From Mesobacterium_A sp034670065 (GTDB lineage Bacteria > Pseudomonadota > Alphaproteobacteria > Rhodobacterales > Rhodobacteraceae), in the NCBI GenBank assembly GCA_034670065.1, contig JAXMOG010000006.1:1-64000 (forward strand): a DNA stretch of 64,000 nt. Reading direction: 5' to 3'. Shown here one piece after another: positions 53,060 to 62,232 of the stretch. The stretch's first letter is position 1, and every line of letters begins with the position of its first letter. Made by a program: the position numbers and the translations under genes. A model generated the notes under the pieces. That model saw only the letters and a program-made list of their open reading frames with translations, did not search any database and was not told the DNA's origin.

Positions 53060-54231
53060 TTGCTTGTCTCCGGCTGGCCCGCCAAGATTGGGTTGATCGT
53101 GTCACCGTCAGCAAAAAACGCGCCCGCTTTTGCCACGACCAGATCATCTGTTTCCAAGCCTGTGATCACTTCGCGCCGATTTTGCCAGATTAGCCCGGTG
53201 GTCACGGGTTGACGTGTGATCGTGTGGTCGTCGACTCGCAAAACATAGGTGCCGGTTGAATCGGTTAAAACTGCTGGGGCAGGGACAGTCAAAGAGGTAC
53301 GCTTGGCTGTCACGATCCACCCGCTGGCAAACAATCCGCCGCGCAGGCCCGTGTGCGGATCGGTTGAAATGCGGACTGACCCCAAACGTGTGACCGGGTC
53401 TACGATTGGCGAAATCAGCCTAACTTTGCCCGAAATGGGCCCAATCCCGGCAATATTCAGCAGAACGTCGTTGCCCACCTCAAGGCTGCTGATAGCGGTT
53501 TCCACGACCTCGGCTTCAACTTCAATATGGCCGCCGACAATCAGCCGGAAAATTGGATCACCGCCAGATGTTGCGATGGCACCAAGCCGACCTTTTCGGT
53601 CTACGATCAAACCATCGACTGGCGCCAGAATGGTTGCGTGATCTAGGTTTAGCTGGGCAATGTCCACTTGGGCCTGCGCTTGTTGTAGCTGCGCTTCTGC
53701 TACCGCCAGCCCGTCTGTGACCGAAGCCGCGTTTGCCTTGGCAGTTTCTTGATTGGCGATTGCTTGGTCCAGGCTGGCCTGTGAGCCAGAGCCGCTGGTG
53801 CGCAGTTGTCTGGCGCGATCCAGCACCGACTGGGCCTGCCGTAGCGAAGCTTCTGCGGAGTTGATCTGACTTTTCGCTTGTCCGACACTTGCCGAGGCGC
53901 GGGAAAATTCGGCCTGTGCCTGTGCCAATTGGGCTTCAAGGGTTTTGGCGTTCAGCTGTGCCAGAACATCTCCAGCGGCCACTTTGTCGCCGATATCGAC
54001 CAGCATGCTATCAATCGTGAATCCGCTAACTTGCGGATAAATCAGCACCTCATCACGCGGAACCAATGTGCCGGAGATTGGTATCTGATTGATCATTTCG
54101 GCTTTGGCCGCCGCAACGACCGTAACTGCCGGAGCGCGGAGCGCCTCTTCTGCGATGGCGGGAAATGCCCCAGCGCAAAGCACGACGGTCAGGATAGCTT
54201 GTCGAATGTTCTGCAAACGAAAGTTGAACAT
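53056..54231 (-). CDS. RND efflux periplasmic adaptor
   Basis: A 391-residue HlyD/AcrA adaptor. Signal peptide LTVVLCAGAFPAIAEE; lipoyl halves PQVSGFTIDSMLVDIGDKVA and ATILAPVDGLIVDRKGRLG; between them a long helical hairpin rich in Ala and Gln (AQAEFSRASASVGQAKSQIN). The beta-barrel and membrane-proximal parts follow. It links the pump encoded downstream to an outer-membrane channel not present in the window. Confidence 0.9.
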   Translation of the reverse strand: MFNFRLQNIRQAILTVVLCAGAFPAIAEEALRAPAVTVVAAAKAEMINQIPISGTLVPRDEVLIYPQVSGFTIDSMLVDIGDKVAAGDVLAQLNAKTLEAQLAQAQAEFSRASASVGQAKSQINSAEASLRQAQSVLDRARQLRTSGSGSQASLDQAIANQETAKANAASVTDGLAVAEAQLQQAQAQVDIAQLNLDHATILAPVDGLIVDRKGRLGAIATSGGDPIFRLIVGGHIEVEAEVVETAISSLEVGNDVLLNIAGIGPISGKVRLISPIVDPVTRLGSVRISTDPHTGLRGGLFASGWIVTAKRTSLTVPAPAVLTDSTGTYVLRVDDHTITRQPVTTGLIWQNRREVITGLETDDLVVAKAGAFFADGDTINPILAGQPETSK

Positions 54232-54531
54232 GGAAATGCCTTTTGCATTGAATTTGCGGAGGGTGCCGGAGCGAAATGTAAGAGTTTGGTCAGCCGTTCA
54301 AAGACCTGCAAAGCAAATTCTTTTTGCTTTGTCGAATGATTGGTTTACGGCTGTCTACGGGAATACATGAAAAATCGGTATTTTTCGAACACCTTTTGTA
54401 GGTGTGATCGGCGGCGTACCGCCAATTCCGCGCCTTTTGTAAGAAGGTCACGCCTGGAAGAAAGGTATCAGTGACATGTTGGCGGGCAACTTTGTGCTGC
54501 TGCCCGTCAAAAACTTTTTGCGCTAGGGTGG
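54232..54531. other. Intergenic region without recognised features
   Basis: About 300 bases between the RND adaptor start and the RidA stop. It must contain the promoter of the minus-strand RND operon, but I see no reliable hexamers, hairpins or repeats. Confidence 0.4.
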
Positions 54532-54873
54532 TTAGGAACAAGCCGCCGTAACGATAATTTCCACTTTCAGGTCGTCGCGTGCCAGCCGTGCTTCGCCACA
54601 AGCACGTGCGGGTGCGTTGCCAGTTGGCACCCAAGCATCCCAAACCGAGTTCATTTCTTCGAAATCGGCCATGTCCGAAAGCCATATGATTGCTTGCAAA
54701 ATACGATCAGGAGAAGAGCCAGCTTCGGCCAAAGCTTTCTCGACCCTCGACAGGCAATCCTTCGTTTGGTCCGCGACCGTTTCGCCTGAACCCACTTGTC
54801 CGCAGAGATACGCCACACCGTTGTGCTTGACGATTTTGCTCATGCGTTGCCCGGTTTCTATCCGCTCTATCAT
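54532..54873 (-). CDS. RidA-family deaminase-like protein
   Basis: A 113-residue RidA/YjgF family protein. VKHNGVAYLCGQVGSGETVA near the start and NAPARACGEARLA in the C-terminal third are the family hallmarks; the Arg of the latter corresponds to the carboxylate-binding residue that hydrolyses reactive enamine/imine intermediates. It likely deaminates 2-aminoacrylate-like compounds or serves a linked amine catabolism. It lies about 200 bases downstream of the TRAP permease on the same strand. Confidence 0.88.
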   Translation of the reverse strand: MIERIETGQRMSKIVKHNGVAYLCGQVGSGETVADQTKDCLSRVEKALAEAGSSPDRILQAIIWLSDMADFEEMNSVWDAWVPTGNAPARACGEARLARDDLKVEIIVTAACS

Positions 54874-55071
54874 TGGTCACCCTTCATTGCGTGTGTCACG
54901 GACATCGCAGCAATCAGGCCCAATGTCACGAGGGCGGGCAGTGATGGCTTTTGGGCCTGACTACCAAACGCGTTCAAAGGGCCCATCTTGACTGTTGGCA
55001 ATCTAGGGCAGTGTCAGGCGGTTTGGCCTGTAGGTGCCACCCATCAAGGCGGCACCACGTTTACTATGGGC

Positions 55072-57006
55072 TTAGGTTTGCGCGCCGATTTCAACCTGTT
55101 TGGCAGATTTGGCGCTGTAGATATCAAACAGGATCAGGGCGAAGCCTATCGCGATTGCTGGCAAGTGAACCACAGGGCTGATGGCAAGCGCGCTAAAGGC
55201 TGCAATCAGACGCAAGGCAATCTCTGGAATGGTCAGCTTTCTGCGATCAAACCCTGACAGGGCAGAAGAGAACAGCCAGATACACAGCATGGTCCGCGCC
55301 ACGATCCATACAAACGGTACAAAGCTGAAGTCTTCGACAATCAGGATGGTCGGGTAAAAGGCAAAGACAAACGGGATGATGAATTTGGCCATCCCCAGAC
55401 GGAAGGACATAAAGGCCGTCATCAATGGGTTTGCCCCAGCAATCGGCGCAGCGGCATAGGCTGCGATAGCCACAGGCGGCGTCAACGAAGAGGCGACACC
55501 GTAGTAGAAGACGAACATATGCGCCGTCAGCATGGACACACCCAAAGCCTGGATCGCCGGGCCCATAACCAGAATGATGATCAGATAGGAGGGCAGCGTT
55601 GGCATGCCCATGCCCAAGATCAAAGCGCCGACCATGGCCACCAGCAAAGCGGAAAACAGGCTGTCCCCACGTACTGTGGCGATGACATTTGCCAGTTTCA
55701 GCCCCAAGCCGGTTGAATCCAGAGACCCAACCAGAATGCCGATCGCAGCAATGGCAATCAGCAAGGTCGCCCCGGATTCAGCACCTTTTATGAATGATCT
55801 CCAAACCCGCATCGGGTCTTCGCGCACGGCTGGGTTGATACCGGACAAGGCAACAAGCACGACAACCGCGTAAAACCCGGCGGCCGATGTCGAAAGTCCC
55901 AAGATCAGTGAACCCACCACTGTGATAATCGGCGCCAGGAACAGGATGGAGTTGATGGTATCGGTGCGGGTGATCCGGTCGTCTATTGTCAGATCCTGAA
56001 CCTGAATGCCCTGTCGGCGGGCCTCCACGGTGACGGCGGCAAACAGGCTGAAGTAATAGAATAGCGCAGGCACAAGGGCGGCAACGATTACCGTTAAATA
56101 CCCCACACCGGTGAAATCCGCCATGACAAGGGCTGCTGCCCCCATGATGGGCGGCATGATCTGCCCGCCGGAAGACGCGGTTGCCTCAATCCCGGCGGCG
56201 AAAGTGGGCGAAAAACCTCGTTTTTTGATCATCGGAATGGTGAATGTTCCGGTCCCAACGATATTTGCCACAGTAGAACCAGACATCGTTCCGAAAAGGG
56301 AGGAGGCCAGGATCGCCGCGTGGGCAGGCCCACCACGGGTTCGCCGGGTTGCGAGAAACGCAAATTTCAACAACGTGTCGCCTGCACCGGTGCCTTCCAG
56401 CAAAACCCCGAAAATGATGAAGATGAACACCGTTGAAAGCACGATGTTGGAAATTGAGCCAAAAACACCCTTGTTGGTGTTGTACCAAAGGGCTTCGGTC
56501 ACCTCGGTTAACGAAAAACCAGAGTGCGCCAGCAATCCCGGCAGGTTCTGACCAAATAGCAGGTAGAAAACGCCGAAAATTCCAACGCCAAACAGTCCCC
56601 AACCCCAGAGCCGACGGCAAAGTTCCAAAAAGACAATCAACCCAGCCGCAGCAGGCCAGGCATCGTCTATCGAGATATCGTACAGGGCCGTTTCCATTTT
56701 CGTTTGGACAAAATAAAACGACCAAATTGACCAGAGCCCAAGAATAACCAAGGCCAGATCAACCGCCAATCTCTGAAGGCTCAGCGGCTTTAAACCGGTT
56801 TCGATGCTGCGTTGTTGAGAAACGGCAACTGCCGCCAAAAGGGCAAGTGCAAAGCCGACAGCGCGGTGCGTGGTCGGATGGATCAGCCCAATACCGGAAC
56901 TATAAAGCGCAATGGCGCCCAATGCGGTGCAAGCCAAGACGGCACCCAATGAAAATAGCCGCGTAGCGCCGCCGGACCTTAGTGTCGAGCCAGTCATGTG
57001 ATGCAC
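55072..57006 (-). CDS. TRAP transporter permease, fused 4TM/12TM subunits (TAXI type), second system
   Basis: A 644-residue integral membrane protein. The small-subunit part comes first, then the DctM-like part with SSLFGTMSGSTVANIVGTGT, SGGQIMPPIMGAAALVMADF and LILGMGMPTLPSYLIIILVM. Same overall plan as the permease at 10539-12503, but sequence and G+C content differ, so they come from different origins. It follows its binding-protein gene with a 138-base gap containing a hairpin. Confidence 0.88.
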   Translation of the reverse strand: MHHMTGSTLRSGGATRLFSLGAVLACTALGAIALYSSGIGLIHPTTHRAVGFALALLAAVAVSQQRSIETGLKPLSLQRLAVDLALVILGLWSIWSFYFVQTKMETALYDISIDDAWPAAAGLIVFLELCRRLWGWGLFGVGIFGVFYLLFGQNLPGLLAHSGFSLTEVTEALWYNTNKGVFGSISNIVLSTVFIFIIFGVLLEGTGAGDTLLKFAFLATRRTRGGPAHAAILASSLFGTMSGSTVANIVGTGTFTIPMIKKRGFSPTFAAGIEATASSGGQIMPPIMGAAALVMADFTGVGYLTVIVAALVPALFYYFSLFAAVTVEARRQGIQVQDLTIDDRITRTDTINSILFLAPIITVVGSLILGLSTSAAGFYAVVVLVALSGINPAVREDPMRVWRSFIKGAESGATLLIAIAAIGILVGSLDSTGLGLKLANVIATVRGDSLFSALLVAMVGALILGMGMPTLPSYLIIILVMGPAIQALGVSMLTAHMFVFYYGVASSLTPPVAIAAYAAAPIAGANPLMTAFMSFRLGMAKFIIPFVFAFYPTILIVEDFSFVPFVWIVARTMLCIWLFSSALSGFDRRKLTIPEIALRLIAAFSALAISPVVHLPAIAIGFALILFDIYSAKSAKQVEIGAQT

Positions 57007-57100
57007 TCATTTTCCGAAATTTGCAGTCCGTCAACGTGGACCAGTCTTATTAGTTCAGCAATTCAAACCACAGGTGTGGACCGCGAATTACAACATGTTT

Positions 57101-57122
57101 GGGCCGCCTCGAAAGGCGACCC
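57101..57122 (-). terminator. Hairpin after the second TAXI binding-protein gene
   Basis: GGGcCGCCT (57101-57109) and AGGCGaCCC (57114-57122) pair with one mismatch around a tetraloop CGAA, a type of very stable loop. There is no T run. It lies 22 bases past the binding-protein stop codon and about 95 bases before the permease gene. Confidence 0.65.
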
Positions 57123-57144
57123 AGGGGGGGAAGACAATTAGATG

Positions 57145-58149
57145 TCAGCGAAGCGCGTCAGGAACGTCAAACCCGGCTTCGTCATAGTAACGCAAAGCGC
57201 CGGGATGCAGCGGAATATTGATTGCTGTGAACGCGGATTCTTTGGTGACATCCTTCAGGAAGAATGCCGTTGCGTGCACTTCATCAAGGTTTTCCCAGAA
57301 TGCTTTGGTCGCGTTATAAACAGCGTCTTCAGATACACCTGCGTGGGTTCCGATGAACTGTGTAAAGCCAAGAACGGTGACTTTTCCTTTGGTCAGCTGA
57401 CCTTTGTAGACGCCACCGTCAAATTCCAGAACGCCACGACCGGGGCTGCCAAAAATCTTCTGCATGGCTTCGCTCTCGGCGGCTTCTGCTGGGATAGACA
57501 GAATGCGGAACTCACCCGACAGACCAAACCGTTCAATGTTGGCCGAACCAACTTCGGCCGGACGGACCATCATGTCGATTTTTCCGTCGGCCAGCGCTGA
57601 AACGCCTTCGCCCCAGCTAAGGCGCACGGCGGTGTAGTCCTTGCCTGCTTCGTAACCGGTGATGTTTTTGATGATGGCCTCTGAGGTTGACGAGGCAGAG
57701 CCGGATGGTGGGCCTGTAAAGACGGTTTTACCTTTGATGTCTTCCCAGGTTTCGATTCCGGACCCTGCCAGTGTTACGGGATGGAAGCCGCCGGCCTTGA
57801 AGCCAACAATGGCGCGCAGGTTTTTGGACAGTTCGGGCGCATCGCCGATGTCTTTGTACATCGCCTTTTGGCCTGCCATCAGGTTCACCAGAACAGGGAC
57901 AGACGAGACAAAGTCAATGTCGCCCTTGGCGCCCTTCAGCATGGCTTTGGTCAGTGTTTGGCCAGCATTGACCTGAATCTCGACACCGCCTTTGGCGGCC
58001 TGATTGGCAAAGGCCACGAACATGGTGTGAACGGGATCACCCGCCGATGCGGTTTCGCCCTTAAAGATTTCTGCCGCGCCAATTGATGGCGATGCCAAAA
58101 GTAAGCTGGAAATAAGCGCGGGAAGCGCCATTTTTTTGAAATTAAACAT
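57145..58149 (-). CDS. TAXI-family TRAP solute-binding protein, second system
   Basis: A 334-residue periplasmic protein starting at ATG 58149 (GGGAGGAAAGA upstream). Signal peptide FKKMALPALISSLLLASPSIGAAE; TAXI/NMT1 features in FAGKGVEI-like early region and FTGPPSGSASSTSEAIIKNI (ligand carboxylate-binding type loop). It differs from the first TAXI protein in length and motifs. It pairs with the permease downstream. Upstream 58252-59883 encodes a ring-hydroxylating flavoprotein on the same strand, so the ligand may be an aromatic acid. Confidence 0.85.
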   Translation of the reverse strand: MFNFKKMALPALISSLLLASPSIGAAEIFKGETASAGDPVHTMFVAFANQAAKGGVEIQVNAGQTLTKAMLKGAKGDIDFVSSVPVLVNLMAGQKAMYKDIGDAPELSKNLRAIVGFKAGGFHPVTLAGSGIETWEDIKGKTVFTGPPSGSASSTSEAIIKNITGYEAGKDYTAVRLSWGEGVSALADGKIDMMVRPAEVGSANIERFGLSGEFRILSIPAEAAESEAMQKIFGSPGRGVLEFDGGVYKGQLTKGKVTVLGFTQFIGTHAGVSEDAVYNATKAFWENLDEVHATAFFLKDVTKESAFTAINIPLHPGALRYYDEAGFDVPDALR

Positions 58150-58251
58150 TCTTTCCTCCCTGGAAGTTCCAATTTCTTGTCTTCGCGCATTGCGGCAGTG
58201 CCCAATGCAGGTCGCGTGCACGGTCCGTTTTCCTCCTCCGTGCCACAGGCG

Positions 58252-59883
58252 CTAAGCGCCAACCACTTTGTCGATCAGCGCCGTGCAGTCCTGTGGCAGC
58301 GTGTCGCCGCGCCAGGCTACGTGACCGTCTGGCCGAACCAAAACCAAAGGTTTCTCGTAAAGCTCTGCAATCTTGGGGTCAGAGATGCTGTAAGTGCGAT
58401 AGGGCACAGACCGCGCACGGGCGACTTTGGCCAGCGGCTCATCTGATGGTGCATCCGCACCCAAGCGCAGTAGCACCATGCCATCACCAAACAGATCCAG
58501 CGTTGATATTCCGTCGCGCGGTCCGCCGCTGATCCAGGCATGTGGGGCGCGATGGCCCGGCCGGGCAGAGGGTTTGTACCAGCGCCAATCATCGTCGTCG
58601 GGCGCGGTTCCGTCGGGCTCACAAATCTCTGACCCTTCGTAGCGATAGCCCAGATGAATACCCAGCGTTTCCCATTCAGTTTCCATGGCCGCCATGATGG
58701 TTTCACCCACCTGTTTGCGCACGGCTTCGCCTTCGGGCGTGTGATCAAAGATGCCGACGCAGTCTTTGACGGATTTCAATTGATTGTAGTTGTGTGTTGA
58801 GGACGCCGAGTTGCGCAAGGCAATCGGACGTCTTTCGTGTGTGTATGTGTCCAGAAGTTTGGATCCACCCCAGCCTGCTAAAACCGCGGCCAGTTTCCAT
58901 GCCAGATTGTTTACATCGCCCATACCTGTGTTCATGCCCAGCCCGCCGGTTGGCGACATGGTATGTACTGCGTCGCCTGCAAGGAACACGCGGCCCGATG
59001 AAAACTGATCTGCTGTCAGTTGCGTGCGGCGCCATGGCAAGGTTGAAATCACCTCGAATGGCATATCATCTGTTCCAAGTGCCTGACGCACCAAAGATTC
59101 TGCGTTTTCGATGATCTCTGAAACAGTTTCTTTTGAGCCGGGTACGGTTAAGCGCCACAACTCATACCCGTCCATGGCGGAAATGTTCCCCCACCATCCT
59201 TTTTCATCCAGAAAGTAGTAGCGTTCAGCATCGCCCATCTCGTGATCTTTGGCCAAAGCTTTGGACCGAAAGAAAATAGCGACAGAAATATCCAGCTGAT
59301 CTTTGCCTTTCATTTCGATGCCAAGTTCGCGCCGCACTGGGCTGCCTGCGCCGTCGCATCCAACGAAATATGGGGCTGACAAGACGTCCTGACTGCCATC
59401 ATTTCGTGTAACGGTGACTTCGACGTGGCTGCCCTTGTCGGCAAAGGACTCCACTTTGGACAAAAGTTGCAGATCGACCAGCGGATTGGCCTCAACCCGT
59501 TCTTGCAGCATTGGGTTCAGGAAAATCTGCGAACACCGCCATTTGGTTTCAGGGCTTTCGGGAATGGAAGGTTCGTCGTTCAGTGAAGGGTAGGGGATGC
59601 GTCCCAGAAAATGCCCGGCGATAGACGTGCAGTAGACCATTGATAGGTCACAGTCGGGTCGGAAGGTGGTGTCTCTTACGAATCCAGTCAGGCTCATCCG
59701 GCGGAAAATTTCCATCGTACGAATGCTGACAAGGCCCAGCTTCGGCGTTTCCACCCGACCATCTGTGCTTTCCAAAACGATGCTGCGCACACCTTTTTCC
59801 GCAAGATCCAGAGCCAGCGCCATGCCTATTGGCCCGGCCCCGCATATGATGACCTCTGTATCTGCGGTGTAATTCTGTGACAT
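58252..59883 (-). CDS. FAD-dependent aromatic-ring monooxygenase (MhpA/PheA-like)
   Basis: A 543-residue flavoprotein hydroxylase. FAD loop VIICGAGPIGMALALDLAEK, the DG motif FVGCDGAGSPVRRELG and the GD motif VFLAGDAVHTMSPTGGLGMN are all present, followed by the C-terminal thioredoxin-like domain found in phenol and 3-(3-hydroxyphenyl)propionate hydroxylases. These enzymes add one oxygen to a phenolic ring with NAD(P)H. ATG 59883 has GGAAGG six bases upstream (a TTG two codons earlier is unlikely). Same strand and likely the same operon as the TAXI transporter. Confidence 0.88.
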   Translation of the reverse strand: MSQNYTADTEVIICGAGPIGMALALDLAEKGVRSIVLESTDGRVETPKLGLVSIRTMEIFRRMSLTGFVRDTTFRPDCDLSMVYCTSIAGHFLGRIPYPSLNDEPSIPESPETKWRCSQIFLNPMLQERVEANPLVDLQLLSKVESFADKGSHVEVTVTRNDGSQDVLSAPYFVGCDGAGSPVRRELGIEMKGKDQLDISVAIFFRSKALAKDHEMGDAERYYFLDEKGWWGNISAMDGYELWRLTVPGSKETVSEIIENAESLVRQALGTDDMPFEVISTLPWRRTQLTADQFSSGRVFLAGDAVHTMSPTGGLGMNTGMGDVNNLAWKLAAVLAGWGGSKLLDTYTHERRPIALRNSASSTHNYNQLKSVKDCVGIFDHTPEGEAVRKQVGETIMAAMETEWETLGIHLGYRYEGSEICEPDGTAPDDDDWRWYKPSARPGHRAPHAWISGGPRDGISTLDLFGDGMVLLRLGADAPSDEPLAKVARARSVPYRTYSISDPKIAELYEKPLVLVRPDGHVAWRGDTLPQDCTALIDKVVGA

Positions 59884-60459
59884 TTCCAACCTTCCAATGG
59901 CTCCAATCGAACTTCAAACCTCTTGCTTTGGGCCGTGTTCGTTTGGTTCTGACTTGCGCGCAGTCAACCGATTTCGGAGGGCATAGTCAACAAGTTTCGA
60001 TACTTTTCAAATTATAGAATATTTTGCCATTTCCGACAATTTTGATCATTTAAGAAGCCTTATAGGGGAGTTTTCCGGTCAGCGGAGACTGAAGATTGGC
60101 GGCTTCGTGCGTCCAGAATTTGCCAAATCTGTTGGGGCCTTTGCCTGTGAACTCCAACAGCGTGTACAGGACGGTTCAGCGTAAGGTGGAATTCCTCCTG
60201 CGAACATACCGGTCGGCAGAACGGCGGGGGAAATATATACTGTTGGTCGGGCGTAAGTATCTGAGTTGTTGTTTGAAAACGCATCCTGTTGTGCGGCGCT
60301 TTGGGGAAATGCGCTCTGCCCAACTGGGTTTGAAAATGATGCAAACCCAATTCAATGCTTGGGGTGACATTGCAGAAGGGCGCGAATTGGCTGATGTAAC
60401 CTGTCGTGACCTTGGACTGAACGTTGGCAGTGCATAGGTTCTGGCCAACGGAGACATAC
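59884..60459. other. Divergent intergenic region, about 580 bases
   Basis: This region separates the divergent monooxygenase and LLM oxidoreductase genes and must contain both promoters. The first 130 bases are A+T-rich (for example tcaaattatagaatattttgcc). A plus-strand stretch near 60080-60180 reads like a protein tail (KIGGFVRPEFAKSVGAFACE) that ends in a TAA, and could be a gene remnant. Open frames at 60060-60461 and 60096-60437 are not convincing. Confidence 0.35.
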
Positions 60460-61467
60460 ATGCATCATTTCTCACTTCTCGATCTGTCGCCTATCCCCGA
60501 GGGAAAGACCGCAGCCGATGCCTTGGCGAACTCAGTTGATCTGGCCCGTGCGGCGGAGCGGTTTGGGTTTCACCGATTCTGGTTGGCCGAACATCACAAC
60601 ATGCCTGGTATCGCCAGCGCCGCGACCGCTGTTGTGATTGGCCATGTTGCCGCCGCGACCAAAACCATGCGGATCGGTGCTGGGGGTATTATGCTGCCCA
60701 ACCATGCACCCTTAGTGATTGCCGAACAATTCGGAACGCTTGCCACGCTGTATCCCGATCGCATCGATCTGGGGTTGGGCAGGGCGCCGGGCACCGATGG
60801 GGCAACCGCGCGTGCATTGCGCCGCTATATGGCACCAGAGGACAGTTTCCCGCAGGATGTATATGAGCTGCTTGGCTATCTGGGTGACGCCTCAGCCGGC
60901 GCGGCTGTGCGGGCTATTCCCGGCGCAGGGACGCATGTTCCAATTTGGATTCTTGGATCCAGTTTGTATGGCGCGCAATTGGCGGCACATCTGGGGCTGC
61001 CGTATGCATTCGCCTCGCATTTCGCCCCGGCAATGCTGGAAGAAGCGATTGAAACGTATCGCCATACCTTCCGACCGTCGGAATGGTTGGCCAAGCCATA
61101 TGTGATGATGGCTGCTGGGGTTTGTGCCGCTGAAACCGATGATGAAGCTGCATTCTTGAGGTCTTCACAGGTTCTGGCGTTTGCACGGCTTCGAACAGGT
61201 AGACCCGGCAAGTTGCCAATGCCGACTCATGATCTGGATCGGGAGATTCCGCCGGCCGTTATGGCTCAGGTCCAGCAGTCGTTGGCCTGTTCAGCCACCG
61301 GATCAGCGGCAACGGTCAAGGAACAGCTTGGCACCATCATCGAGAACTTTCAGCCCGATGAACTGATGGTGACAGGCATGATTCACGATCATGCCGCGCG
61401 GGTTCGATCATTTGAGATCGCGGCAGAGGCCTTGAAAGGGTTGTGTGAGCCAATCAGCGCAGGTTGA
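60460..61467 (+). CDS. LLM-class flavin-dependent oxidoreductase (luciferase-like)
   Basis: A 335-residue bacterial luciferase-family protein. The TIM-barrel signatures are ARAAERFGFHRFWLAEHHN, AATKTMRIGAGGIMLPNHAP and TLYPDRIDLGLGRAPGTDG. The YhbW-like form of this family uses reduced FMN as co-substrate; the natural substrate is unknown and may be a nitrogen or sulfur compound. The ATG at 60460 has GGAGA six bases upstream. It is divergent from the ring hydroxylase gene. Nothing is immediately downstream until the GFA gene 166 bases later. Confidence 0.85.
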   Translation: MHHFSLLDLSPIPEGKTAADALANSVDLARAAERFGFHRFWLAEHHNMPGIASAATAVVIGHVAAATKTMRIGAGGIMLPNHAPLVIAEQFGTLATLYPDRIDLGLGRAPGTDGATARALRRYMAPEDSFPQDVYELLGYLGDASAGAAVRAIPGAGTHVPIWILGSSLYGAQLAAHLGLPYAFASHFAPAMLEEAIETYRHTFRPSEWLAKPYVMMAAGVCAAETDDEAAFLRSSQVLAFARLRTGRPGKLPMPTHDLDREIPPAVMAQVQQSLACSATGSAATVKEQLGTIIENFQPDELMVTGMIHDHAARVRSFEIAAEALKGLCEPISAG

Positions 61468-61633
61468 GGCAATCCCCCGTCACCAGCAGCATAAACTGAT
61501 ATCAACCAACAGATCGACGCCCGCGCAAAGGGATGCTGTGCATGATCGGGCTGGGCCCGCTCAGACATTGCGCTGGCTCAAATGTTCTCATATTGTTCTG
61601 TATCGGTGTTGTTGATTTGGGAGAGTTCATAAG

Positions 61634-62032
61634 ATGATTCAAGGAAGCTGTTGTTGTCAGGCTGTGAAGTTTGAGCTGCTGGCCGAGCCGTCTGTGATGG
61701 GAACATGTCATTGCTCTCGGTGTCGCAAGGTTGGCGCAAGCACCATTGCCTTTGTCAAAGGCCAAGACCTGAAGTGGATTCAGGGGAAAGAACATGTCGC
61801 GCTATTCCAGCCGGAATCTCCTTACAAATACGGCAGATGCTTTTGCAAAATTTGTGGCACATCGCTTGGCGAAATTCTTTCGCAAGAGGACAGCTTTCCG
61901 ATCGCCGTAAATACACTGGATACCCCGATTGGTACGAAGGTGCAGTTTCATGAGTTTATTTCTGAAAAACCGGATTGGTACGAAATTTGTGACAGCGCGC
62001 CGCAGTCCGATGGGCATCCGGCACCCACTTAG
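61634..62032 (+). CDS. GFA-family zinc protein (glutathione-dependent formaldehyde-activating-like)
   Basis: A 132-residue CENP-V/GFA-fold protein. The zinc-binding cysteines are in GSCCCQAVKF, CHCSRCRKVG and FCKICGTSLG, the standard three clusters. Some relatives speed up the addition of formaldehyde to glutathione; many have no known role. It stands alone on the plus strand with its own promoter; no glutathione-dependent formaldehyde dehydrogenase gene is in the window. Confidence 0.85.
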   Translation: MIQGSCCCQAVKFELLAEPSVMGTCHCSRCRKVGASTIAFVKGQDLKWIQGKEHVALFQPESPYKYGRCFCKICGTSLGEILSQEDSFPIAVNTLDTPIGTKVQFHEFISEKPDWYEICDSAPQSDGHPAPT

Positions 62033-62232
62033 ACGCGGTGAATTGGGCTGAGTGATTTGAGTATTCCGCCTGTCTGTGCTCACCAATGCCGCCGTGTGCA
62101 CCCGTGAAGTGACCGAAGTGATTTTTGAAGCATCGCTTGCGGAGGATGTCATGCTTGTTCAAGTATGATTTGTGGCGGTGTGGCTTTCACAGGCGCCAGA
62201 AATCACAGTTCTTTTGGGGGTGACAGTTTTTC

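Noticed and set aside
60060..60461. Opposed open frames in the divergent intergenic region
   Set aside because: Neither has family motifs or a ribosome site, and both span the likely promoter region.
62033..62232. Short frame ending IFEASLAEDVMLVQV before the DadA-like gene
   Set aside because: About 30 codons with no recognised relation and no ribosome site; too weak to call.
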